From Candidatus Gastranaerophilales bacterium (GTDB lineage Bacteria; Cyanobacteriota; Vampirovibrionia; Gastranaerophilales; Gastranaerophilaceae): DNA of 9,590 bases. Made by a program: the position numbers and the translations under genes. Shown piece by piece: positions 1 to 6,892 of the stretch. The DNA is taken from NCBI GenBank assembly GCA_947632315.1, contig CANROV010000067.1, positions 1-9,590 of the forward strand, read 5' to 3'. The notes under the pieces were generated by a model that made no database searches, was not told the DNA's origin, and saw only the letters and a program-made list of their open reading frames with translations. Within the stretch, counting starts at the first letter, position 1. Each line of letters starts with the position of its first letter.

Positions 1-429
1 TGAAAGCCTCATTCCGTCTATAATACTTGCGTGATTTAATTTATCGGAAAATATAACATCATCTCTGTTTACAAGCGATGATACAACGCCTAAATTACAT
101 TGATAACCCGTATTAAATAATAAACATCCTTCTTTTTTGAACTTCTTTGCCAAATTTTCTTCAAGCCGGTTATATGTTTTTGATGTTCCCGTTAATAATC
201 TTGATGACGTTGAGGAAAATATAAATTCTTCTTCATTTTTATATTGTTCCAGAAACTCCGCAATTAATTCTCTATTCGTACTTAAATTCAAATAGTCATT
301 AGATGAAAAATTTAACAGACTTTTATTGCCTGAAATAATATATTTTCCATGTTTTTCATCTATTGGGTGAATCTGCCTTAAATTGCCCTCTTCGGCAAGT
401 TTGTTTATTTCTTCTTCGTAATATCTCAT
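1..429 (-). CDS. bioF: BioF-like alpha-oxoamine synthase, N-terminal 143 residues (cut by window edge)
   Basis: An open frame runs from ATG at 429 to the left edge without a stop, so only the N-terminal 143 residues are present. The translation contains LLNFSSNDYLNLS near residues 38-50, the alpha-oxoamine synthase signature usually written NFxSNDYLGL. It ends in KLNHASIIDGMRLS, the conserved segment whose His stacks on the PLP ring in this family. BioF (8-amino-7-oxononanoate synthase) condenses pimeloyl-ACP or -CoA with alanine in biotin synthesis. The PLP-binding lysine and the C-terminal half lie outside the window, so 2-amino-3-ketobutyrate CoA ligase or another family member is possible. 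The gene follows yhaN on the same strand after 25 bp. No convincing Shine-Dalgarno is visible, only AT-rich sequence, so the exact start is moderately certain. The family call is firm; the substrate is inferred. Confidence 0.85.
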   Translation of the reverse strand, partial: MRYYEEEINKLAEEGNLRQIHPIDEKHGKYIISGNKSLLNFSSNDYLNLSTNRELIAEFLEQYKNEEEFIFSSTSSRLLTGTSKTYNRLEENLAKKFKKEGCLLFNTGYQCNLGVVSSLVNRDDVIFSDKLNHASIIDGMRLS

Positions 430-454
430 AAATTAAGTATAATTCAAACTTAAC

Positions 455-3196
455 TTATTTTATATACAATATCTTATAATTTTCTTTTTCGTTGAATCCG
501 ATTTCTTTTAAATAATTTTTTATAAGGTCTGTATGACAGGTAAAAAACATTATTTGATTTGTTTTTGAAAATTCCATTAAACATTTTAATGCATTCTTAG
601 TTCTTCCGAAATCAAAATTAACAAAAGCGTCATCGACAATAACAGGCAAACCTGCTCTGCCGTTATCAAGCATTGTTGTTTTATCTTTTGTATAATTTGA
701 AGCATAGCCTAATCTTAATGCCAAATATACCTGCTCTTTCGTCCCTCTTGAAAGCTCATTCCAATTTTTTATAACGGTATTATCTTCATTTAAAATCTGC
801 TCATTAACTAAATCTATTTTGCTATACTTTCCGTCTGTTAACAAGCTCAAATACTTTTGAGCATTTAGTAAATCAGGCTGGTTTTTATCAAAGCTATTTT
901 TAGCAATTAAAGTGTACTCCGTTACCATTTTATTTATAAATAAACTTTGAATTTTGTTTCTATATTCCTGCAATAATATATTTTTTTCATTTTTTAAATT
1001 GGTAATACCTTCAAAAGCTTCAAGTCTGCGTTTTTTGAACTCTGAATCTTTCCTAAGTTCAAGATTATTCTTTTTCTCCGATTTTACTTCTTCAAGCTGC
1101 AATTCTTTGTCATCTCTTAAAATTATTCCCTCAATACAATGTTCAAGACTATTTTTTAATTCTTCCGTCTTTTTATATTTTTCATTTAAATTATTTATTG
1201 ATACATTTAATAAATCTATTTCTTTTTTTATTTTATTATTATTTTCAGTTAATTCATGTAACTTTATAACATTGTCATTTAAGTTAGCCGTTAAAGGAAT
1301 ATTTACATCATTTTCCGTTATAAAATTTTTAAAATCGGATAAAACACTATTATTTATATCTTCCATTCGTTTTAGTTCATCAATTATTTTCTGTTTTTCA
1401 TTAATGGCATTTTTAATGGATTTAATATATTCCATAACATCCAAATACAGATTTCTCGGAATTTTAAAATTCAAATTATCACTGTTAACAAGTTCGTTAA
1501 ATTCATTATTCAATTGACTAATCTTATCATCAGCTGATTTTATTTTATCTTCGAGATTTGAAAATTTCTTTTCAAAAAAAGTTATTTCTCCGATATTTTC
1601 AGCCAATTTATCGTGATACACCTTATAATTTTGAAGTTTGACAAATATTTCCTGTTTTAAACTTTCTATTTTACGCATTAAATATGAACTTTGAACATTA
1701 ACTATTTCGGGGAAATAAATCTTAAGTTTTTGAGATATTTCATTTAATAATACGGCTTTTTCGTCTTCTTTCTTTTCACGTTCATTTTGAAGAGACTCTT
1801 CAAATCCGCTTACTTTAAGTACAAAATAACCGACAGCACATAAAATCGCAAAAAACACCGCAAATATTACACCAATCTTAAAATGAAAATAAAAACTGAA
1901 TCCCGCCCCTAATAAAGAGAGCAAAAAAATACTTCCGAAAACCATTTTTCCGATTTTATTAGAATTTATACCTTTCGCATTTATTGTTAATTTTTTATCT
2001 ATTTCGCTTATTTCATCGCCTATTGAATATACCTTGCTTAAAGCATCATCGGTAAATTTATTGATTTCTTTCAGCTCTTCAATGATTTCATAATCTTTAC
2101 TCTCTTCAGTTAAGGTTTCAAGATTATTTTTATATTTCAAAATACTAAATTCGGTATCTTCAAGAATTGTTTTATAATTCTTTTTTTCTGCTTCAAGATT
2201 GCTTATTTCTTCTGTTATTTCTTTTATTTTGGCTATCTTGTCGCCATCAAAATTATAATTAATCAAATCTTCTTCTTTAACTTCGTCAGTTATTAATTTA
2301 TTAATGCCTATTAAGTCCGACTTGAGTTTAATTTCAATTTCTTCAAGTTGAGGCTTTAATTTTTTTATAGTTTCTGTATTAGATTCATATTTTCCTGATT
2401 TATGAAGTATTTCTACGTATTTTTCATTTGCCGAAAATAATTTTGAATTAAAAGTAACTTCTAAATCTTGTTTCAACTTATTAAATTCATTAAGCTCTTT
2501 TTGAGTATTACGCAATAAAATTAAATAATTAAGATATTCTTCTTGTTTTGTCAGCAGATTAATTTTTTCTTCGTATTGTTTTATGGAATTAACCGCATCG
2601 TTATATTCTGCTTCCATTTGTGATAACGCATTTATTTCCGAAGTAATGGAATTAATTTTTTCTTTTATCTCATTTAAAGGTTTTTTAGGCTTATTTTCAC
2701 TTGTAACCAGTTCGGTAATTTTAGAATTAATTCCGCTTAAATACATATTAAGCTTATCACCTGACGGATCTTTAATCACATTTACAAGAGATATATTATT
2801 ATCTGTCTGCAAGCTCATTAAATCATCAAGATTTATTGTAAACCCTTGTTTAAAATATTTTTCATTTATATTTGCTTCAATCAAACTATAATCGATAGGA
2901 GAATTAGAAGCACTTTCATATATTTTGCAACGGTCATTTTTTTTAGCAGAATTTTTAATATCAGCTCTATACTCATTTTTTTCATTATCATCGGTAAGTG
3001 AGAAGAATATTTTCCCTGTATCAATACCTTTTGTGAGGAAAAATCCTTCTTTCATAAAATACATTAAAGAGCTTTTTCCTGCCTCATTATCACCGCAGAT
3101 TAAATTAAAACCGCTGTCAAATTGGTAATTAACTCCTGTTTGAATATCTTTTTCACTTTTGTCTATTATAACATTGTCTATAATAAATTTTTTCAT
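455..3196 (-). CDS. yhaN: YhaN-like SMC/SbcC-type ATPase with central membrane hairpin
   Basis: This 913-residue protein has an ABC/SMC ATPase split across its two ends. Walker A is GDNEAGKSS at 35-43. The signature motif LSRGTKEQ lies near 815-822 and Walker B VIVDDAFVNFD near 852-862, followed by an H-loop-like FFTCHTD. Between them lie long Lys/Glu-rich coiled coils at about 155-400 and 465-790. In the middle are two hydrophobic stretches, about 418-437 and 440-462, which look like a transmembrane hairpin. No CxxC zinc hook is present, unlike SbcC/Rad50. This arrangement matches Bacillus subtilis YhaN (COG4717), a putative DNA-repair ATPase of similar length. The start is 2 bp after the yhaO stop, with GAGGTG placed inside the yhaO end, so the two are probably translationally coupled and act as an SbcD/SbcC-like pair. 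The exact biochemical role is not established. Confidence 0.88.
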   Translation of the reverse strand: MKKFIIDNVIIDKSEKDIQTGVNYQFDSGFNLICGDNEAGKSSLMYFMKEGFFLTKGIDTGKIFFSLTDDNEKNEYRADIKNSAKKNDRCKIYESASNSPIDYSLIEANINEKYFKQGFTINLDDLMSLQTDNNISLVNVIKDPSGDKLNMYLSGINSKITELVTSENKPKKPLNEIKEKINSITSEINALSQMEAEYNDAVNSIKQYEEKINLLTKQEEYLNYLILLRNTQKELNEFNKLKQDLEVTFNSKLFSANEKYVEILHKSGKYESNTETIKKLKPQLEEIEIKLKSDLIGINKLITDEVKEEDLINYNFDGDKIAKIKEITEEISNLEAEKKNYKTILEDTEFSILKYKNNLETLTEESKDYEIIEELKEINKFTDDALSKVYSIGDEISEIDKKLTINAKGINSNKIGKMVFGSIFLLSLLGAGFSFYFHFKIGVIFAVFFAILCAVGYFVLKVSGFEESLQNEREKKEDEKAVLLNEISQKLKIYFPEIVNVQSSYLMRKIESLKQEIFVKLQNYKVYHDKLAENIGEITFFEKKFSNLEDKIKSADDKISQLNNEFNELVNSDNLNFKIPRNLYLDVMEYIKSIKNAINEKQKIIDELKRMEDINNSVLSDFKNFITENDVNIPLTANLNDNVIKLHELTENNNKIKKEIDLLNVSINNLNEKYKKTEELKNSLEHCIEGIILRDDKELQLEEVKSEKKNNLELRKDSEFKKRRLEAFEGITNLKNEKNILLQEYRNKIQSLFINKMVTEYTLIAKNSFDKNQPDLLNAQKYLSLLTDGKYSKIDLVNEQILNEDNTVIKNWNELSRGTKEQVYLALRLGYASNYTKDKTTMLDNGRAGLPVIVDDAFVNFDFGRTKNALKCLMEFSKTNQIMFFTCHTDLIKNYLKEIGFNEKENYKILYIK

Positions 3197-3198
3197 AA

Positions 3199-4488
3199 TT
3201 ACACCTCTTTATTCTCGTTATAATAGATTTTTCCGCATAAATTCAAACATTCTTCTTTTGCTGAATTAATAACAGATTTTTTAAATTCTTTATATTCATC
3301 TTCCGTAAAATCGCATTGATTAATAAAGTTTTTCATTGTGTTTTCAATTCCCGACCAAACATCTTCCTGCCTGTTATCATCCGAATTAATTGTATTATAT
3401 ATTTCACCCGAAATACCTTCATCTGATTTTATTAATTCTTCGTTTATGTCAGGTATAGTATTATTTTCAATACGTGAAATACATACTTTGTTATTAAATT
3501 CATCAGATATTTTTTCAGACAGTAAATTACAAAAATTATCATCAATATCAGAATAGAAAGAAACAGAACCGTTTAAATAAAGTTTTAAAAGGAAGAGTTC
3601 GCAGTTATCTCTGTTTTTATTTATAAACTCCGATATTTTTTCACAAATAAATGAAAATGCGGAAGTTTCATCTTTTAAAGATGACAAATCTATTTCCAGA
3701 TTTTCAAATCTGATAACATCAGTCGGAACAAAAGTATTTTTAGTTATTAAATTATTTTCAACTTTTATATATTTAATACCGTGCGCCCCGGTTTCTTTGG
3801 TATTTCTGCCCTGTATTGTGCCTGAATACTGAATTTTACCTTCATCTGAATCTGGAATATGTATATGCCCCAAAGCATAATAATCATATTCAAGAGCTTG
3901 AAGTTCTCCCGTATTACAAGGAGCATAATCGCTTGATTTATCGGAATCCCTGTCAATATGCATTAAACCTATATTAAATAACTTTTTTTCTTCACTTGTC
4001 GGCGACTCGAAATATTTAACCGGATTTTCTTTAAAACTGTTTTCCTGATAACTTAAAGCATGAATTAAGGCTATTTGTTCTCCGTTTCGATTTACAACAG
4101 GGAATTTTCCGAAATATTCCGTATTTAATCCTATTATTTTTATATTAGAGTTTTCATCAAAATTAAATGTATTTTTATTATAACCGGATAAAGGATCATG
4201 ATTTCCGCAAATTAAAAAAACTTTTATATCAGCATTATTAAGTTTTTGAAGTCCTTCCTTCAATAACAGTTTAGACCTAAAATCTTGTTCCGAAGAATCA
4301 AACGTATCACCTGCAATCAAAACGAAATCAACATTTTTTAATAATGCATAATCAATAAAATTGTTAAAAGCCTTTTCAACAGCAATATTATATAAATTTT
4401 TAATTTTTTCATTATAAGAATATTTTGACAAATCGGAAAATGGTCTTCCTAAATGAATATCAGAAACATGTATAAAAGAAATTTGCAA
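3199..4488 (-). CDS. yhaO: YhaO/SbcD-like metallophosphoesterase (putative DNA repair exonuclease), TTG start
   Basis: This 429-residue protein has all the calcineurin-like phosphoesterase motifs in order: SDIHLG (D10, H12), AGDTFD (D61), CGNHD (N96, H97), MHID (H177) and ALGHIHIP (H208, H210). A YSGTIQGRN segment near 221-229 is typical of SbcD/Mre11 relatives. These residues bind two metal ions, usually Mn, in nucleases of the family. Length and gene order match YhaO, whose partner YhaN is encoded immediately downstream, 2 bp apart. The start codon is TTG: AGAGGTGGA lies 6 nt upstream and the product begins MQISFIHVSDIHLG, exactly where relatives begin, with no better ATG nearby. The C-terminal third (from about 255) is less conserved and probably holds the capping/partner-binding region. 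A repeat element lies just upstream. Nuclease activity is inferred from the family. Confidence 0.9.
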   Translation of the reverse strand: MQISFIHVSDIHLGRPFSDLSKYSYNEKIKNLYNIAVEKAFNNFIDYALLKNVDFVLIAGDTFDSSEQDFRSKLLLKEGLQKLNNADIKVFLICGNHDPLSGYNKNTFNFDENSNIKIIGLNTEYFGKFPVVNRNGEQIALIHALSYQENSFKENPVKYFESPTSEEKKLFNIGLMHIDRDSDKSSDYAPCNTGELQALEYDYYALGHIHIPDSDEGKIQYSGTIQGRNTKETGAHGIKYIKVENNLITKNTFVPTDVIRFENLEIDLSSLKDETSAFSFICEKISEFINKNRDNCELFLLKLYLNGSVSFYSDIDDNFCNLLSEKISDEFNNKVCISRIENNTIPDINEELIKSDEGISGEIYNTINSDDNRQEDVWSGIENTMKNFINQCDFTEDEYKEFKKSVINSAKEECLNLCGKIYYNENKEV

Positions 4489-4499
4489 AATCCACCTCT
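4489..4499 (-). promoter_or_regulatory. Ribosome-binding site supporting the TTG start of yhaO
   Basis: On the minus strand AGAGGTGGA is followed by TTT-rich bases and TTG at 4488. The GAGG core is 6 nt from the TTG, a standard spacing. There is no in-frame ATG that would preserve the N-terminal SDIHLG metal-binding motif with a comparable site, so this RBS decides the start. Confidence 0.75.
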
Positions 4500-4506
4500 A
4501 ACTATT

Positions 4507-4649
4507 TACTATATCTAATTTAGTGACGCACCTTTTAAAGTTGCTGTTCCAAAATTTCGCTCAGTTTCACTGCAAGCAAGCTCAATCATACTCACTCCGT
4601 TGCGGTGTTTCACTTCGTAACGTTCCTTATCGCAAAATTTTCTCGGACA
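4507..4649. repeat. Intergenic inverted-repeat element, copy A (long form)
   Basis: The segment shares three ordered blocks with copy B at 7793-7870. The first is a 25-bp block with 3 mismatches (4507-4531, TACTA..TCTAAT then TAGTG.CGCAC). The second is the identical 13-mer TCCAAAATTTCGC (4548-4560). The third is the identical 15-mer AAATTTTCTCGGACA (4635-4649). AAAATTTCGC at 4551-4560 can pair with GCAAAATTTT at 4632-4641 with one mismatch. The roughly 70-bp interior is richer in GC than the surroundings, holds an 8-bp direct repeat GTTTCACT (4564-4571, 4607-4614), and carries CACTCCG-TTG-CGGTG, an imperfect palindrome. It occupies most of the 199-bp gap between mtn and yhaO. No gene is visible in the gap. 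Confidence 0.7.
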
Positions 4650-4687
4650 TATACAATATTTTACCAGAATTCCTTAATTTATGGAAA

Positions 4688-5410
4688 TTATGAAAAAGTT
4701 CTTAATAATGAAACAATAGTAGAAGAAGAGACCTCCGCCATTTTTTGCTCAAAAACGTCTAAAGATTCTGCAGCACTTCCGTCAGCCAAATCGGATATTG
4801 CTCTGATTATAAGTACCGGTATAGAATTTGCATAACAAGTTTGAGCAATTGCACAGCCTTCCATTTCAACAGCAGACGCATTAAATATTTCTTTTATTTC
4901 TCTCTTCTTTTCACTGCTTGAAACAAAAGTATCACCCGTAGCAATTATTCCTTTATGAACTTTTATTTCAGGGTGAATTTTTGAAGCAGTATTTTCAAAT
5001 TCATTAATAAGTTTTTCATCAGAATAAAATTTTGTAGGTTTATCAGGATTTACACCTGTACACATATAGCCTTTAGCATATCCTAAAGCCGATGTATCAA
5101 AATCATATTGAACAAGTTCTTTTCCTATAACAATATCACCGACTTGCAATCCTGTAGCGATACCCCCTGCTATACCCGTATTAATAACCATTTCCGGATT
5201 AAATTTATCGATTATATATTGAGTGTTTAAAGCGGCATTAACTTTACCAACCCCGCTTTTTGCAATAATTACTCTGTGAGAATTTATTACACCCGTTGAA
5301 ATATTCAAATTACCGTACTTAAGAGCTTCAGGACTCTCAAGTAATTCTTTTAATTTATTAACTTCACAATCCATCGCCCCAATTATAGCTATAGTTCTGT
5401 TATTTTTCAT
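4688..5410 (-). CDS. mtn: 5'-methylthioadenosine/S-adenosylhomocysteine nucleosidase
   Basis: This 240-residue enzyme (also called Pfs or MtnN) hydrolyses the glycosidic bond of S-adenosylhomocysteine and methylthioadenosine, releasing adenine. Conserved features are IAIIGAMDCEV with catalytic Glu16, VNTGIAGG near 76-83, ATGDTFV at 157-163, AVEMEGCAIA with ribose-binding Glu184, and RAISDLADG with catalytic Asp207. The length is typical (about 230). Its first codons overlap the last 11 bp of luxS in another frame, so the two are probably translationally coupled; a GAGA stretch precedes the ATG. Its product S-ribosylhomocysteine is the substrate of the LuxS encoded just upstream in the operon. 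The enzyme acts in the cytosol. It is the last gene of the cysK-luxS-mtn cluster. No clear terminator follows; the downstream spacer holds repeat copy A. Confidence 0.95.
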   Translation of the reverse strand: MKNNRTIAIIGAMDCEVNKLKELLESPEALKYGNLNISTGVINSHRVIIAKSGVGKVNAALNTQYIIDKFNPEMVINTGIAGGIATGLQVGDIVIGKELVQYDFDTSALGYAKGYMCTGVNPDKPTKFYSDEKLINEFENTASKIHPEIKVHKGIIATGDTFVSSSEKKREIKEIFNASAVEMEGCAIAQTCYANSIPVLIIRAISDLADGSAAESLDVFEQKMAEVSSSTIVSLLRTFS

Positions 5411-5861
5411 AATTCATTTTCTCTTCATTCCAATTTTCTAACACTATTATCATATCTTTTGCAATATCTTTCGCACCTTGAAGATTATGCTCCAAATAAT
5501 TTCCGCATTCAATCCTGCTGACCCCAGGTATATCTCCCGTAAAATTTTTTATAAAATTAAAAGATTCTTTTACCAGATTCAATGCATCATTTTTTGAAAC
5601 GGTATCACGGAGCAAAAGATAAAATCCTGTTCTGCACCCCATAGGCCCTACATATATTATTTCATCCGCATGTTTTGAGTTTCTTGCATAAGTTGCAAAC
5701 AAATGCTCAAATGTATGCATTGAAGCATTTTCAAGATAATCGCCTCCGTTTGGTTTTTTCATTCTTACATCATAAGTAATGACATCACCATCAATTCTTG
5801 AAACATACATACCTTTTTGAAGCTTATCATGATTTACGGTAAAACTTGCTATTTTTTTCAT
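5400..5861 (-). CDS. luxS: S-ribosylhomocysteine lyase LuxS (autoinducer-2 synthesis)
   Basis: The 153-residue product cleaves S-ribosylhomocysteine to homocysteine and 4,5-dihydroxy-2,3-pentanedione, the AI-2 precursor. The metal site is complete: His49 and His53 of MHTFEH and Cys119 of ECGNYLEH. The catalytic Cys76 is in GPMGCRTGFYLLL and Glu52 is the general base, matching the Bacillus subtilis H54/E57/H58/C84/C126 set. The frame is open up to an ATG at 5936, but the extra 25 residues would overlap cysK and have no family counterpart. The ATG at 5861 is preceded by AAGGTGGAG and begins MKKIASFTVNHDKL, the normal LuxS start. The gene starts 13 bp after cysK and overlaps mtn by 11 bp. Function in methyl-cycle detoxification is certain; use of AI-2 as a signal here is unknown. 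Confidence 0.96.
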   Translation of the reverse strand: MKKIASFTVNHDKLQKGMYVSRIDGDVITYDVRMKKPNGGDYLENASMHTFEHLFATYARNSKHADEIIYVGPMGCRTGFYLLLRDTVSKNDALNLVKESFNFIKNFTGDIPGVSRIECGNYLEHNLQGAKDIAKDMIIVLENWNEEKMNYEK

Positions 5862-5874
5862 TTTCTCCACCTTA
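5862..5874 (-). promoter_or_regulatory. Ribosome-binding site that fixes the luxS start at 5861
   Basis: On the minus strand AAGGTGGAG sits in the 13-bp gap between the cysK stop and the luxS ATG, with AGGTGG 5 nt from the start. It argues against the longer open frame that begins inside cysK. Confidence 0.75.
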
Positions 5875-6807
5875 TTATTCTTTCGTAAACATTTGTGTTG
5901 ATAAATATCGTTCTCCCGTATCGGGCAGAAGAACAACTATATTTTTTCCTTTATTTTCAGGACGTTTAGCAGCAACTAAAGCCGCATACACGGCAGCACC
6001 CGAAGATATACCGACTAAAAGTCCTTCTTTTTGAGCTAAAAATCTGCCTGTTTCAAATGCATTTTTATCTGAAACAGTAATAACTTCATCATAAATTTTA
6101 GTATTTAATGTTTCGGGAACAAATCCTGCTCCTATCCCTTGAATTTTATGCGCCCCTGATACCCCTTTAGATAATACGGGAGATGTTTCAGGTTCAACGG
6201 CAATAACTTTTATATCAGGATTTTTTGATTTTAAATATTCGCCCGTTCCCGATATAGTACCACCCGTTCCGACACCCGCAATAAATATATCGACCCTTCC
6301 CTCCGTATCATTCCATATCTCAGGGCCTGTAGTTTTTTTATGCATTTCAGGATTTGCCATATTTACAAATTGACCGGGAATAAAACTGTCAGGAATTTCT
6401 TTTGCAAGCTCATTAGCTTTTTCAATAGCACCTTTCATGCCTTTTGAACCTTCCGTTAGTACAATTTCAGCACCATAAGCCTTTAAAAGATTACGTCTTT
6501 CAATACTCATTGTTTCAGGCATAGTCAAAATAATTCTATATCCTCTTGAAGCAGAAACAGCAGCCAGACCTATTCCGGTATTTCCGCTTGTAGGTTCAAT
6601 TATAACGGAATTTTTATTTAATAATCCTTTTGCTTCCGCATTTTCTATCATTGATTTTGCTATCCTGTCTTTAACACTTCCTGCAGGATTAAAATATTCA
6701 AGTTTAGCTATAATTTTGGATTCTAATGCATTTTGCTTTTCAAAATTCTTTAATTCCATTAAAGGAGTATTTCCTATTAAATCAGTAATTGTTTCATATA
6801 TTTTCAT
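5875..6807 (-). CDS. cysK: Cysteine synthase (O-acetylserine sulfhydrylase), CysK type
   Basis: This PLP enzyme of 310 residues makes cysteine from O-acetylserine and sulfide. The Schiff-base lysine is Lys46 in FNPAGSVKDRIA. The substrate/PLP loop TSGNTG is at 73-78, the phosphate-binding GTGGT at 180-184, KIQGIGAGFVP at 221-231 and GISSG at 266-270. The C-terminus carries PDTGERYLST. All are typical CysK positions. The frame also has an ATG at 6822 adding five residues (MEVNY). However, GGAGG at 6816-6820 lies 8 nt before the ATG at 6807 and would fall inside the longer version, so 6807 is preferred. It heads a cluster with luxS and mtn. Because LuxS yields homocysteine, a role as an OAS-dependent cystathionine beta-synthase (MccA-like) is possible, but the sequence reads as CysK. 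A terminator-like hairpin directly precedes the RBS. Confidence 0.93.
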   Translation of the reverse strand: MKIYETITDLIGNTPLMELKNFEKQNALESKIIAKLEYFNPAGSVKDRIAKSMIENAEAKGLLNKNSVIIEPTSGNTGIGLAAVSASRGYRIILTMPETMSIERRNLLKAYGAEIVLTEGSKGMKGAIEKANELAKEIPDSFIPGQFVNMANPEMHKKTTGPEIWNDTEGRVDIFIAGVGTGGTISGTGEYLKSKNPDIKVIAVEPETSPVLSKGVSGAHKIQGIGAGFVPETLNTKIYDEVITVSDKNAFETGRFLAQKEGLLVGISSGAAVYAALVAAKRPENKGKNIVVLLPDTGERYLSTQMFTKE

Positions 6808-6815
6808 ATAATTAA

Positions 6816-6820
6816 CCTCC
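6816..6820 (-). promoter_or_regulatory. Ribosome-binding site choosing the internal ATG of cysK
   Basis: GGAGG on the minus strand is 8 nt upstream of ATG 6807. It overlaps codons 1-3 of the longer reading from 6822, which itself would be preceded only by the T-tract of the hairpin. The shorter start is therefore favoured. Confidence 0.75.
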
Positions 6821-6822
6821 AT

Positions 6823-6868
6823 AAAAAAAAGTATCTTTAGGCTAATTTTACCTAAAAAATACTTTTTT
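6823..6868 (-). terminator. Intrinsic terminator (or attenuator) between the methyltransferase and cysK
   Basis: Read on the minus strand, AAAAAAGTAT and TTTAGG (separated by two bases) form the left arm. After a 9-nt loop, CCTAAA-G-ATACTTTTTTTT forms the right arm. That gives a stem of about 16 bp with one small internal loop, ending in eight T residues at 6823-6830. It lies 25 bp past the methyltransferase stop (6893) and so fits as that gene's terminator. Its U-tract ends at 6823, only 3 bp before the GGAGG of cysK. The plus strand also reads as stem plus T6, so the structure could act in both directions, but no plus-strand gene runs into it. Confidence 0.75.
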
Positions 6869-6892
6869 AATCAATAACCATTTTACGATTGT

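Noticed and set aside
433..453. TTAAGT...ACTTAA inverted repeat between yhaN and bioF.
   Set aside because: A 6-bp AT-only arm with no T-tract in the transcribed direction; expected by chance in this composition.
954..3128. Several plus-strand open frames of 60-190 codons inside yhaN.
   Set aside because: They are antisense shadows rich in Ser/Phe/Leu, as expected opposite Lys/Glu-rich coiled coils, with no RBS or family match.
4605..4835. Plus-strand frame of 76 codons crossing repeat copy A and the mtn end.
   Set aside because: Two thirds lie antisense to mtn, and the rest is repeat; no RBS or known domain.
5862..5936. Longer luxS reading from ATG 5936 adding 25 residues.
   Set aside because: It overlaps the end of cysK, has no counterpart in LuxS proteins, and a good AGGTGG site precedes ATG 5861.
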